Part shown: positions 1 through 14,700 of the stretch, piece by piece
Position numbering within the stretch: the stretch's first letter is position 1
How the letters are laid out: every line of letters starts with the position of its first letter
NCBI RefSeq assembly: GCF_029227915.1
Contig: NC_079882.1
Span: 3,474,001-3,534,000 of the forward strand
Direction: 5' to 3'
Source: Hydractinia symbiolongicarpus
Taxonomy: Eukaryota; Cnidaria; Hydrozoa; Anthoathecata; Hydractiniidae
DNA: 60,000 nucleotides
Made by a program: the position numbers and the translations under genes
Notes under the pieces: model-generated
Told to the model about the DNA's origin: nothing
The model's input: only the letters and a program-made list of their open reading frames with translations
Databases searched by the model: none

Positions 1-7
1 TACTTAC

Positions 8-2793
8 GAATGGAACAAGAAATCGACAAACAACGTAATAACAGGTATAATGAGTGCAGTCAACCAAAACAAAACACACGTGTACAGCATACGGTCCTGA
101 AATGAAAGAATTGAAATTATGATGAGACATACTTTGATTAAACTACCATGAAACAACATTACGTTCTTTGAATATAGTTTCTCAAGAGTTAATAAAGTGA
201 AGAATATTTTATGCTTTGTTTAAAACACAGATGTTAAAAGCAACATACTACTTATATGGCTACTCCATTGGTTATTTTAACTCTCGTTTTACCTTTTTGA
301 AGCAATAATAATAATCAATAGTAATAACGCCTTAAGGTTTTCTTAAAGGGATTCCTGCATTGATAATGTTGTTTATCAGGTTTTGGGGGAATTTTAAAAT
401 CTTTTTATTTCGTTCTTAAGATAATCAGATTCAAAGACTTGCATATGACCTTAAGACATTATCATAAATTAGTACTTGAAATATCTTGCAAACTTACATA
501 TTATCATATTTTTTAAGTGGTATAGACATGTGCTCTTGATATCATGACATATGTTAACTTTTCTATTTTAAGAATGATCTCATCTTTAGTTTTAGGGAGA
601 CATGTAATTTCAGCATCTTTCAAAACTTACTTATGACATCACAAGTTCCCTGAAATAACACGAGAACAGAAAAAGACGTTTTAAAAACCCCAAAGGACTT
701 AATAAACAACTTCTCATTCTCCGCACCATAAAAAATATCATTTTCAATGCAGGAATCTCTTTAATGTTAAGTTCTCTTATACAGAACATATACGAGTAAT
801 TTTTAAGAGTGAGATTTTTAAAGAAGCGACGTGGAAAATAAACTTAATAAAGGATCTTTCTCCCAAGGGGGTGGGGGTTGCTCTCCTTCGTGTTTCATCT
901 AATGATTTAATAACAGTTATACCTGTCCAATCATGTTTGGAGCTAATGCCATCGCCAACAATGGAGTGCAATAGATGAGCAAGAATATAAACCAACTGAT
1001 AATACTTCCCCAGATTGAAATATGCGAATACTAAAGGAATCAAAATACTACAATTTTTTCTGAACAAAATATAAAATACTTATCTCTGAAAAATATTTCT
1101 TACTATGCTCCAAGTGTCAATTTCAAGTGCGGCTTTCAAACACACGGTGATGACGACACACTAAAAAAATGATGAGAAGGTGTAAAAATATTTGTCTTTC
1201 ATAAAAATAACGTATGAAAGTCATGCAAGGTGTCGCAGGAAAGTCACGCAAGGTGTCACAGGAAAGTGACGCAAGGTGTTGCAGGAAAGTCACGCAAGGT
1301 GTCGCAGAAAAGTCGCGCAAGGTGTTGCGAAAAGTCACATGTGCTTTGCATGAAAGCTACTAAACAGAGTGTCGCAGAAAACATTGGAGCTCAGACACAT
1401 TTTACTCAGACCAACGCAACCGTCAAGCTTGAAAATGTGCGCATGCGTAACACATGCTTAACAGTATATTCTATAGACTCACAGTATACACAACATCACC
1501 CACAAACCATTGCCCGACAACCAAACCATCTGAAAATGCAACATCTAAAGAAAATATTTAAAACTGTGTTAACCAACATAAACTTTCATCACAATTGTTT
1601 CTTCTGAAAATTTTAGAAAAAGATTTTACTGCGCTTCACTAACAATAGAGCGTACCGTGTTCAAATATCAGCCGAGGTAAATAAAACAACAGTATGGAAT
1701 GATATATCGCTGTAAATATCCAAATCCAAAACACCTAAAAAGAGGTCGTTATCAAGACGAGTTATGGTAGGTTACATGAAAAGAATTCAAACATCTTTGG
1801 ACAAGTTTGGACCAAAAAAACATTTTCATTAATAGCTTATTATATTTTAAAATTTGAGAATTTTTAATGAAAGTAAAAAAATATTTTTCTTTTAAAAATT
1901 AGTATTTCAAAAATCACCTTCACATTAAACAGATGAGATTGCTGCGAATTTTTGTACAGCCTTGGACATGTCATTCTTGCTTCGGATGAACACGTTCGAT
2001 CAAATAAACCAAATGCTAATGGCGGCAACATTGTGAAGATAACATTGTACAAACCGATACACCATTTATCGAAAAGAATCTGCCCAGAAAATCCGTTGCT
2101 GAATGCAAACCAAAGCTAAAAATGAATAAATAAAGATGTTTCTTCAAAGTTTATTTATTACACACACAGGTATACACTATCCAAAAACAGGGTAGCCACA
2201 AAAAAATTTTCAAGAAAAAGAGAACTTTCGAGGAGATTTTGCACTGAATTTAGAGGATTTTTGTCGCAAAATTAAAAAAAAATTGAAAAAAAGAGGATTT
2301 TCGAGGATCAACTTTTTTTTTTATTTCTTAGTTTTTCTTATCAATTTCCGATGCTAGGAACCAATATGTTTAGAAAGAACTACTTTCAGGATAAATGATT
2401 CAAAACAATTAAAATAAAGCATTTGATGAAGGACGTATTGCTCACATGAAGGATAGAACTGTTTTGTCACTATAACAAATATAAAATCTCTGTAACGTAA
2501 TAGTGAAACTATTAAACTATTATCAGTGTGTACTTGAAATAAAATAGAGGAGTTAAAGAGGAGATTTTCGACTTTTTAGAGGACAGTAGATAAATTTAGA
2601 GGTTTTTCAAAAAACAGGACTTTAAAGGATTTTAGAGGGGGCGTGGCTACCCTGTAAAAAGACAAAAAAGTTTTAAGCTCACCTCAATGACGTAGAGACA
2701 GATATTTTTGTAAAATGAATATAAGATAAGTTTGGATAATCTTTGATAGCTAAATGCTCCATGCACGAACAACAATTTATTCAAGTAGCGAAA
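8..2793 (-). CDS. ATP8A: Flippase exons 32-38: C-terminal membrane segments
   Basis: Exons in transcript order: 2683-2793, 1918-2115, 1656-1734, 1483-1529, 1104-1160, 923-1030, 8-96. They encode the last membrane-spanning segments of the flippase. Recognisable stretches are [11 protein letters not shown] (2683-2793), [15 protein letters not shown] and [16 protein letters not shown] (1918-2115), [18 protein letters not shown] (1656-1734), [12 protein letters not shown] (1104-1160), [10 protein letters not shown] (923-1030) and [17 protein letters not shown] (8-96). Each matches the corresponding part of ATP8A-type proteins in order. Exon lengths and phases agree at every junction. The exon at 8-96 ends in a GT donor at 6-7, so the gene continues left of the window. 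Confidence 0.93.
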
Positions 2794-5700
2794 CTAAAAG
2801 AAATATATACGTAATAAATACTGACAAATCAACTGGTTACCAATATGCGCGTCGACAGAATATTACCTGCGCTATAGCATAATCAGAAGCTGTAGCAGCT
2901 TGCAAACCTTCTTGTCCACTAATACCAACACCAACATGTGCAGCCTGGTAAACAAGCAAAAGTACAGGTTGTTAGAAAAAAACTTTAAATGTTGTAAATA
3001 AAAAACAATGTACTGCATTCAAGCCAATCATGCATCAGTTTTGACTTTATTAAGCAGCCTCACTTCTTCCCTACCCTTTTTTATACCAAGTATTCTTTAC
3101 CAACCTGGATCATACTGACGTCATTCGCTCCATCGCCGATTGCTAACGTTATTGCGCCTTGGACGTTTTGTTTGACCAATTGCACCAGTTGTGATTTCTG
3201 TAGCGGTGAGACGCTAAAATACATGAAAATAAGATTGGAGTGTACAGTAAAGAAAAACAAAATGCTGGAAAGAAATTAAATGTATTTCTTCATAAAATTA
3301 ATCTTTGTAAAATAAAAACAAAAAATAGGTTTTTTATTTTTTGTCAAAAAGCACATTTAATCTGAAAATGTCCATAAATTATTTTGCTGAAATTGAAGCT
3401 TGTAAACAAAAAAATTATAAATCATACTTCTCGAAACACGCTTACCGACAGGCTATAACCGCACGACAGACTAAAGCTAAATCCAAGAACCAATCTTTAC
3501 ATTCATCGTGCAAAGCGTGGTGAAGAACCTAGAATAAAAATGAAACTAGATGTACACTTCAGTTTTTGCGAACTTTTATGGTGTAGTAACACTTTCATAC
3601 GTAGCCTAACTGAACTTACTACTAACCCCTTTCGGTAGAGCTTTTTGCAGAACAAAAAATCATGTCAAGTACATGTTAATACAAAAAAACATGTTTCAAA
3701 ATAAAGCAAAAAACTTACTGAACCAGTTACAATCAATGCTAAATCCTAAAAAATAAACATAAAATCAGAATTTACATGCTACGATCCATCTAAGAGAAAG
3801 AAAAATAATATCAGACATCTACATACTTTGGTTTCTTTCACTACTCGTTTCTGCTTCTTTTTAACAGCTTTGAATTTCTGAATATCGTATTTGATAAGCT
3901 GGTCATTAATCCAACCACGAACCTCCTAAACATTAATTCCAAAAATACGACGTCAGACTAATAAAACCTTTTCTAAAAGATCGGTAAACTTGGGTTAGCA
4001 AGTTGAGAAGCAAGACATAACGAGCATCAATTCAAGTTATTATGGTACCTGCATTCATTCAAAAAAAACAAAATAAATGTTTAGGTGTATCGATAAGGGT
4101 ACATTTACATTCAAACATATTTATTAGATTAACTTACTGTGGGACTCTTTCCTTCACAAATCAATAAATTCAATTCATCTCTCAACAAACGACAAGAATA
4201 TCCGATATTTATAGCTGTTTCTTGCTTATCACCAGTTAGTACCCAGATCTTGATGTTTGCAGATGACAGATTAGCAATACTTTCTGGTACACCTTCTTGA
4301 AGTTTGTCCTCAATAGCGGTCGCTCCCACTAAGGTGAGATTTCTTTCAATTAGTTCCGATGCCTCGTTCAACTTTTTATCTCGATCATCCAGCGCTATGC
4401 TTGCTTCGTAATACGTTTTGTTCCAAGCCTCGTAATCGCTATTACTTATCTCAGCAACAGCAATACATAGCGTTCTTAAACCTAAAGAAAACTCACCCGA
4501 TTAGGATTTAGAAATTTTATCAGTGAAGTGTACCATTTGTAAAAGTTTGGTGACCTATTGGATGCGTATGATAAAATCGATAAAATGGTAAAAAAATTAC
4601 GCTGGGTCTTCTGGCTTAATAAAGTCTTAAAAAATACTAAAACTAACCGTCTTTTGCGAAGTCCTCCAGATGTTTTAACGTGATATCAGCGAATTCTTGT
4701 TCTTCTGCTAATCGTTCATATATCACAGTATCCTGAAACAAAATATTTACAGTAAAATTCTATGCTCGTAAAAAAAATAGAAGAAATATACAATATAAAA
4801 ACATCAGCTTACAGCTCCCTTGCACAGTAATTTGATTCGTTGATCAGGTGTTTTAACAATGACAGACATCCGTTTTCTTGTGCTAAAAAATTAATTGAAA
4901 ACGTTTCTTAATTTTAAAAAACAGATAGTAAGACAAATTATTTCTTCATGCAAATCTAAGACTTGAGGGATAATCCTTTTGACTGTATAGTTTCATAGGC
5001 GTTATTAGATACATAGCTTATATTTTGTTGGGCTGGTAAAAATAGGAGGATTTCTGTCTTCATTTAGGTGCAAGAAGAACACTTATTCATTGCGAAAGCT
5101 CTTCCCCTTTACGTCAAGTTTTTTTTGTGATCTTCATACCATGCACAGTCGCTTTTTAGGAAAATTTCTTACTCGCAAACCCTAGCAGAATAAGAACACT
5201 GAAAATGATAACTCTTCTGAGAATTTTTGCTTTAGCCACTGAAAGGTGTCATGACAACTATTGTACAACTTATTATAAACTTGTGAAACTTCAACAAGCG
5301 TTAAACACATACCTGTCAAACTCTAGTACATTTAAAATTTCAAACACTGATTCTGAGCCATCCTATAAAAAAAAAATGTCATAAAATATTTGTGAAGGTA
5401 TATAAAGAGCTTACCTTTAATATTCTGTTGTTATACACTGTCACAAAACCTTTTCAACGGACAGAATAATCGGCTTGACAATAAAACGGAACTCACCATA
5501 TCGACGACGACAGACGTTGGGGTTCGTGTGTTGAATACATAGCCAAATGAAGCAGCACCTTTAACTAAAGCTTCTTCGTCTAAACAGAAATCACTGTACT
5601 TGAATTTCGTGAAATAGTGTAACATGTGGCGAGTTTTGCTTTCATGTGGCGACTTATTTAAGTGAAATTATTTCACTTAAAATTAGGAAATATACTAGCG

Positions 5701-8700
5701 TGGACATGACATGTGTATGTGAATACACACAGAGTGAACTTTCAACTTTCATTTTCATGACTAAAATGAAACATCTCTTTTTTGACCTAATGTAAAATTA
5801 TTTTTTCCCAAAACAACGTTTTGATGTCATTTACATTAAGATAGTTAAGGACTGAGTTTTATACAACATAATTTCCTGGCTTTTCTCCCATGTTTTGAAC
5901 CAGTTTTGACAGTCCTGTACTGTTCCATATTCCCTATGCTGACAAACAAAATATTTTTCCATGCAAAATACGTTTAGAACAGACCTGGTGAAGCGCCTTG
6001 ATAAATGATCTTCGCATGATCATCGTTATCACGTTCAGGAACAACCGTGTGACAGACAGACATCAATGTTAAGAATTCACGAATATGGTGTGCATGATCC
6101 TAAAAAATAAAGTGTTGTTTTATGTATGGTTGGCAAATCAGTGATCACTTTTGTGCTATTTTTGCTGAAAGCTCAAAACATATTACACTTATTATTAATA
6201 CCATAACAATCATTTTAAGCCTCAGACCCACTTTAGGTCTATCCCGTTGGGGTCCCAATACCAAATAGGTTCGTTTCCATAGCAACAAATTTTTTCCTGT
6301 CAAAATCAAATATGTTTTCTACCATTTGAAAGAACGTATACCTTTTTTTAAATGGCTAGGAAAAATAATAAAAAAACAAATTCAAAAACACTTCACACAG
6401 TTTACAAATTTAAGTATTTTCGAACGCATGTATTGTAAAATCGGTTATTTTAATAATTTCGTTTCATTTTTTAATGAATTAAGACAATATACTCTTCATA
6501 AAGGTGAATTTTCTTGTGTTATTGTTATCACTAGTATACTGTTGATAGAATACTTATTTAGTTGAAAATTATGAGCAATAATGATAAAAAGAAGAAGAAC
6601 GAAAATATGTTCTAATTTCAGTGGATCTTATATCGTCATTATCAAACAGAAAGGAGTGGGAGGTGGTATCAAATTTGCTCTTGATGAGGGACTGCAAATT
6701 TTAAAAATCAATGAAAGTGGCTATAGTAGGGATGGAGGAATAATGGATTCATGGTAATTTGTAAACAAGCACTTGTTTTATATTTCTAATTAAAAAATGT
6801 TATATATGTTGATACGCTCATTCTAGTAAAAAACTATCGTTTCACGGTGCTAAAAAAACAATGTAAAAAACATTACCACTCTTGGGGACAACGTGACCGA
6901 AAGAAACTCATATCAAATAATGGTGCTACATAATGAAACAATACCCAAAAACATAATTTTGTGCGATCTGCTTAAAACATGATTTTCCTCGTGTCCTAAT
7001 GAAATTGCAGACGCATAGCAATTATAACTTTAAGATCAAATAACGTGGAAACAGGTGGCAACGTCAGTTGTTTTGTCACACAGCACTAACCGAGATTAAA
7101 ATTGGGTCTTACAAATCATTTACTTTAATCCTGCATACCTTTTATCCCCCTGCACAGCTTTTCCATCATTTTATATTAAATTTGTTAATATGGTGCAAAT
7201 GTAAATTAGCTGTGCAACTGAGGAAGTGTAGTATAGGAAAATTATTTTTCAAAACTGATACCGAACTGTATTATCAATTTTTGCTATCTATGCAGCTTTA
7301 AATTCAAATCATTGCAAAAAGATCCTTTCTTATGCGATCCACGAGAATGGGTTGGAAGTTGAAAAGAGAAAATTAAATAAATACAATGCCAGAAACAATG
7401 CCAGAAGTTGTTGCTGCAATCCGGATAAAGGTTGTTGTGAGAATTGAAAACGTGTGAAAGTACTAAATGCAGGGCATTGTTGTGCACAATGATTTTTTGC
7501 TGTCAATCCATTTTGAAAATATTTCTTAGCTTTTTTGGGTCAAAGTTAAATTTTGTGAATAGTTATTATTAACTTCATTTTTAAAAAAAGCAAAAAAATG
7601 CCATAGTCAACACAGATATTTTCAATTTAAAACCTTAATCACACTGGCCACGTGTGATTAAGGTTTTTTTTAAGCAGAGTGATGGAGCCTAATTTAGGTG
7701 TACAAAATTTCAATTTGATTTGATAAAGCACTATCTTATTAGCAAGAGAAGTAATTAAAAAAAAAAACCACAACCAAAATCAAAGAAAGGCAAGCTGGGC
7801 ACCCTCAACTTGAATTTGATGACTTACGGTTGAACCGAAAAATGCAAGCCTAATATATACTTACAGAATTGTGCAGATCTTTAACAAATTTTGGATCATT
7901 AAATTTATCTCCCTCGCCGCTGAAATAGAAAATGACACTGTAACCACACTTATACCACATTGAACCCTTTTCATCGTACCTAGAGCTATTTTATCCAGGT
8001 ATGTTTCTAGGAGTTTAAACTTGTCATAGAATCATATCATTCTAAAGGGGACACTTGCAGAACCAAAAAAATCTTTGTTGCAGAAAGGTGTCCGCTATAT
8101 AGAGACTGAAAAAGGTAATGTATTTTCAGTTACTACATTTCAGTTTCCATTTTACAATGTCTGCTATTAAAAGTAAAAACTTTAGAACGACTCACAGAAA
8201 ACAAGACCAGATTTTGAAAAGGATTAAAAAAAAGGATTTGAAGTAAACTTACCCATAGTTTACACCAGCTACAGTCATTCTTCTCAATTCCATTATATTG
8301 CGAGTTAATGTTCCAGTTTTGTCAGAAAAGATGAATTTTACCTAAATACAGAGGAACAAATAAATACTTTGACAAAAAAACGCCTGTCTTTTAAAGCAAA
8401 CGAAACAACCTTGACAATTTAACATGCAATATCAAAATCTGTGTACATTTGTATGTAGCGGTAAATCGTGATAGTAGTACAACTGATATTATGAGAAGCT
8501 GCATTATGTTGATTTAGTCATGTATGCAATCGTACCAAGAAGTTATTTTCGTTATACCTGACCTAGCTCCTCATTTAAATTCGATGTTCTTGCCATAGCA
8601 GGAGTATCTGAACTTTCATAATACATATCTAAGTCCTAGAATGTAAAAACAAGACACGTAAAATCGAAAACACGTAAAAACGAAACACGTAAAATCGAAA

Positions 8701-11700
8701 CACGTAAAATCGAAAACACGTAAAATCGAAAACACGTAAAATCGAAACACGTAAAATCGAAACACGTAAAATCGAAAACACGTAAAAACGAAAACACGTA
8801 AAAACGAAGGCAGTTTAAAGTAAGATCTTGTTAAATGCATGGTCACACTTACCCAGTTGATAAATTGAGCTTGCAAAAATTTAACAACCTAAATAACAAT
8901 GAGGATGAAAATAAAACAAAAAAAAGTAAGCGAGGTGATTACAGTATAAAGTAAATCCAAAAGTAAGCAAGGCAATATTATAACAAAAACGTACCTCTAA
9001 TGTGACAGGTAAACTAATAGGTATGAGGTTGTTGTATAATATAAAAAACGTTAGGAAGGTAAAACCAAAATTTTGAGCCTTCATATCTATGGAAAAATAA
9101 TAATAGTGCTTAAAAAATATAAATGTCTGTTTTCAAATTCAATTAATATTATTCATGATTCATACCTCCAAAACCCAGATACCAGGCTGATTTGTGTTTG
9201 TCTAAATATCAAAAATGCTTTATTTATTGCTAAACACCACAAAAACTTACATGGATCGCTGATAGCAGATATCAAACTCATTATTATTTTTGCTTTTATT
9301 GGTTTTTTGCATTTTTTCCCTGAGTTTTCCTTGAAATTGCTAGAAAATGAAACAAATCCTGAGTTTCCCTTTTTCTGGGCTTACCAGGATTGTTCCAGGT
9401 CTGTCTGAACTCTGGATAGATTTTGATGCAAGAATTATGCAAAAAGTAATCATTCATAAACAAAGTTTGATAAGCAATTTCATGCTTCATGAGGAAACTT
9501 AAATATAACTCACCGGAACTTTTTTTTTTTCAAACTTTTTATACACACACAGTTTAAACATTTATTTAGCCTATAGCTTTTCATAATAAAACAATGCTAT
9601 GAAAGCGAATTAACTAGGACTTACTTGTCCAAACAGTGTTTCCAATAGCACTCAATAAAGCTAGCAGAAGTAATAAGCCAAATAAAAATAAGATTTGAAT
9701 GTTTGTCATTCGATCAACATTCGAACGTTTAATTGGAGCAGCAGTCGCATTCTAAAACCAAAATATTGAAGTTCATATATTTCGTAGAGAAGTGATACAC
9801 ATTTCAGAATCTTATAAGTGATTTCCCATAATCAACTGCATCCTGAAGAACCAGCACAAGAAAAAACATTTCCTAATAGCACACACATATTTTACAAAAG
9901 GACAACAGCAAGAAGGGAAAAAAGCATAAACTTTCTCTAATCTACAAAACAGGTTTGTTATGAAAATTCTGCATGGTGCAATAAACGTAAGACAGTTCAT
10001 ACACTAGAAGAGATAAATCTAAATCACTAAAATCATTAAAATATTCTTATTATGTTTGTCAGCACTTTTATTCAAACATTTTAATTGTATTGATTGATAC
10101 GTTACTTACTTGTAAAAGTTTGGATTCGTGGCCAGTGTAAACAACAAACCCTGAAAATAAAAGGCTCATATTATAAAAATGTCACTTCTTGACAAAGGTA
10201 AAACCTTAATAAAATCAATATTTAGTTTAAAATTCGATTTTTATAAACAACGTGCAAACTGAACTGTTCAAATTTATGAACTAACCAACAATCATGTGTA
10301 ATCAATCAACTATTTTCATTTATTACTTAACTGTTTTTTTTTTCTTCCTGCATCAAATCAACTAGCTAAACGTTTACTGGCTAACACTAATTCCGAAACT
10401 GATTTAACACTCTAAGCTAAAAGAAGCTATCCACTTAGTGCATATGCACTATATGACCAATTTTCAGGTTTGTAACACCCATTCCTTAACCCTCCCTGAG
10501 TTCTTGTATGTACTTGAAAGATTTTCCCTAAGAAATTTCGCCTTTGTAAGCTAACCTGTTAAACTAATAGCATTTTTCTTTCTAAATAAGAAATAGTAAA
10601 CTGCTTGAAGCATTGCACCTCTGTAAATTACAGAACATTACTTTTTTAATGACAAACTCAGCTTTTTTGAAAATTAAAAACCTATGTCAACTAGATTCTT
10701 GGCTAGATCGAGGTTACATACCAAATATCCATTTTGTATTTCGTAACTGTGCACCTCGCAATAACACTTGATCACCAGATAAAGGTACAGCACTAACAAA
10801 TAAAAGAGAATTATATACACAATCAATTAAAAATATGGTCAACAACTAGAAAATATAAAAATACTTCACTTGCCTGTTCCCGTCTAAAATAATATTTCCA
10901 ATGAAGTCGTACAACCTGTTATTTGGTCCTTCACATTCCAATTTCCCCTAAAAGACTGTCTGCATTAACACCAAACCAAAGCAAAATCTAACTTTAATTA
11001 TGTTACCTTTAAATTCATAAAGTACTTACAGACATGTCACTAATCTCCTCCACTGTCGTTTTCTCTGCTGTCAAGGGTAAAGCCTGCAAAGACAAAAAAA
11101 AAACAAGTCTGTAAAAAGACAGTGGTTGGAGTGGCATGCCATGCAATGATCACTATTCATTGCAGTTAATGTTAAATTTTGTCAAAGTGTAAATTATGCT
11201 TTGCAGTATTATCTGAATTAAAAAAGATAAAGGAATTTGTCAACAACCAAACAACATACCTGCCTAATCTTTAAATTAGTTTCACCATCAAGATTTGCAG
11301 TTTCAATATAACACATTCCCATTGGTTCACTATGTAAAGAAGGTAAATGCAATACTTAAGCATTACAAAATTTTAGAACCATTTTGCACATCCTCTTGAG
11401 ATTATTATAAGAAGATGAAGTAATAATTTTTTGGTAGATTTTTTAAGTAAGCAAGCAAATTAATAATGCTCATTATCTACCTGGATGAAAGCAAAATAAG
11501 ATCAGCTGGAAAGAAATGCCCATTTTCAACTTTGACAATATCTCCAACCACCACCTGTTTATAAAATTTAGTTAAAATAAAAATCCCACCAATAAAGAAA
11601 AACACAAACTTAAATTTAAAAGAATGCCTCACCTCTGTCCACTTTACAGTCTGCAATTGATGCTCTCGAATAACTATAAAAAATCCAATTACAAAAGATA

Positions 11701-14700
11701 CTTCTTCTATATCTGTTGTTCTTAGTAATTTAAATTTGAATATTGCCAAAAATATAATCCAATGAGCTAGTTCTGATGTTGTTGCTAACTCACTTATGTA
11801 TTTTTGTTTGGAAAAACCCAGCATTATTTCTTTTCATCAATCAGCATAAAAACATAACAACCCTACAAAAACTGTTTTTTAGAATTTAAGAGTTAAACAG
11901 GTAATCTCCCTATGCCTGATAACGAAATATTAAGAAAAATGTTCATAAATTTCGTGCATACTGTGTCTAGACTAATAATAATGCAAATAGTCAGCAAAAA
12001 ATGATTTCAGAATTTTTACCAAAAATAAATGCAGCAGTTTTTTAATTTTACACAAACAAGTATAAAAAGAATCATCTAAGGCTCTTAATAAGTCGTTTTA
12101 TCAAATGATATTTTCTGCATGACCTCTTCTAACTACATAACATTATTTTATTTTCAAATATCTTAAATTTAACTCTTAATCAGCAATTGCTGCCATATGC
12201 TAACTAAAATTAGGTTTTATTTTTATTATTATTACACAGACGATAGTTGACATAGGTTAATGTTAGGAGACAAAGTTATACAAACTAACTTAAAATTAAC
12301 AACAGATTAACTGACATTCAATTATCACAAAAAATTCGAAAAAAATTTACTAGCTTTATTTTTTGTACCTTGAATACGTCGATTATTGGTTTGATCATCG
12401 CCTCTGTGTCGTTTCTTAAAAATTAAAAGACATCCATATAAACATCGTCAACAATTACAAGATGTTAAAACACCTACTTTACAGATTTGATTCAAATATT
12501 GTAATTTTGTGCTTTTGGTACACTTACCACATCTTCAATGATCTCTTTAATAGCTGAACAAGATAAAACAAACAATAATGGCACAGCAGTTGTGTAGCGT
12601 CCAGTTGGGGAAACATTTGGAATTTGCTAAACAAAAGTAAAACAAAAACTTATGAAAAAAATACATAAAAAATAATCACCCAATTTTTTTAAAGCAGTGG
12701 AAAAAGCTAAAAAAAATTTTAAAATGCATAATATTATGTAAGCTTTCTCAGACTGGACGTAACAAATTAAACATAGCCTTACCTGCAGTAGAGCTATTAA
12801 CAAAAAGAAAACATTCGCATAACGACTGAACTGTTCCAATAAAAATTTTGGCAGGAACGTTAGAAAGTTGTACTTTGCTGTGCTAAATAAAAATTAGTTT
12901 AAGTAGTAATAAAAACACTGGAATATTATACATAAAAAAATTAACTCCTATACAAAAAATTTGTTATAAACTAAATTTTTACACCAACCTTATTTTGTTA
13001 GAAGAATACTTGTGAAGCTGATGGCCATTTATTATAATAATTCGATCAGCAGTTTTAGATCCATCCTCTTCATCCTCATTTTTGAGCGTTCCATATGATT
13101 CTAAAAAAAGCATATTGTTAAGAATGTTTTTGAAACATCAGAATTAAACCTGAATATTCTGACATTTTTAAAAAAAAAAATTTTTCCCAAAAAAAAGCCT
13201 CTTCTAATCCACATTAGGTCTCTGCGATGCCGACGCAAATTCCAACATGCTTATAATACAGGCAGGGAATTGTATTTTAAATTAGAAAATCTGCTCATAT
13301 TTTGTCATTATTGTTATGATGTTATTGTGTATTCCCCTGATAGAATGTCATTAGTGATGAGAGAGGAGTAACAAAAACCTTTTTTATTCTTAAGTTAAAG
13401 TTTTTCCTGATCAGATTGGATTAATACTTTCATAAGCTGACTGGATGAATTTTTTAGCAGTCCAGAAATCTCAGATCCAACCTTCATTGGATATATCTGT
13501 CTATCTAATCTAGCAAAGTTAATTTGCAAAATACTAAGCAAAACAATAAATAAGTACTAGAAAATTGAAAAAAACAACATGTAACATAGAATCAAATAAT
13601 TACAATTTCCTAACACTTTCATGATCAGGAACCGGTAAAGACTAAAAAAATTAAAAAAAAAACAACAACAAAAATTCAAAACAATGCTAATTTTCAATAT
13701 TGGAAAAACATGAAAATATTCTCCTAAAGTATTGTGAATAAATAAAATAAAAACAAAAAGCGCAATTAGTGTTGTTTGCTTACTAAATTCCAAATATGTT
13801 GGTCTACTATCCTTTCCACTTCCTGATAACACAAATTTCATGTAATCCATAATTCTTTAATATTGCTTGGAGATTAAAACTTGCTTAACCTTGACATTGC
13901 ACATATACGATATATCAATCTTCAGGTACTTTAAAAATATTTCTTTTATTTACATCGCTAAATATAATTTTTTTTTAATTACTTTGTCAAAATGAAAGTT
14001 AATTAAAAGTTGAGCACTTGTACTCCACATTAGATCACACAAGTGTTGACATAAGAGAAGTACAAAATCTTTTCATAGCATCTAAAGAAGTTTCAAATTA
14101 CTTTCAATGTTTACACAAATGTCTGAGTAAATTTGTAACTTCAAGATAGTAAACATATTGAAATTAGATCTGCAAATCTGAAATCTTAGCTAATAATAAC
14201 AACATCACCTTACTTTTTTTGACCAGTTTTGCTCCTAAGCAGGTCTTGCTTATTTATACAGAAAACAAACAATAATAAGGAAAGTTGATGTTCTGGTTCG
14301 CATAGCATTCAATTGATGAAAATATTAAGCCTTTCAAAGCTTTAAATTATCTAAATGGTACTTACTTTTTCAAAGTTTTTTGATATCATAAAATTTATCC
14401 TTCAGTTCTTAGTCAGAAAAATTCACAGAAACAAATGAGAATATTCTCAAAAATTTAAGACCCTCTGCTATGAGGAGTAAAAATTTAGAATTAAGAGATT
14501 TGTTCCGAGGTCAAATAACACGAAAAAAAGAGAACAAGAATTGGGCTGCAAAACAATCATGTACTTTATAAAGGTATAGGTGCTAAGAGACATTTTAACC
14601 AGAAGATCAACTTTCCTTGGCCTAACATGTGATACGCATGGATAAAGATGTAAAAATGTCATATTGTAATCTCTTTTGCTAACTTAACCAATCACTATGA

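Noticed and set aside
1230-1607. Plus-strand ORF of 125 codons
   Set aside because: It is built mostly from the 23-bp minisatellite and overlaps flippase exon 1483-1529 on the other strand.
6326-7301. Candidate plus-strand genes in the flippase intron
   Set aside because: They are short, Phe/Ile/Lys-rich frames typical of AT-rich DNA, with no splice-supported extension and no family resemblance.
8995-9078. Flippase exon starting at the AG just before GCTCAAAAT
   Set aside because: That acceptor breaks the phase with exon 9166-9201; the AG at 9087-9088 keeps it.
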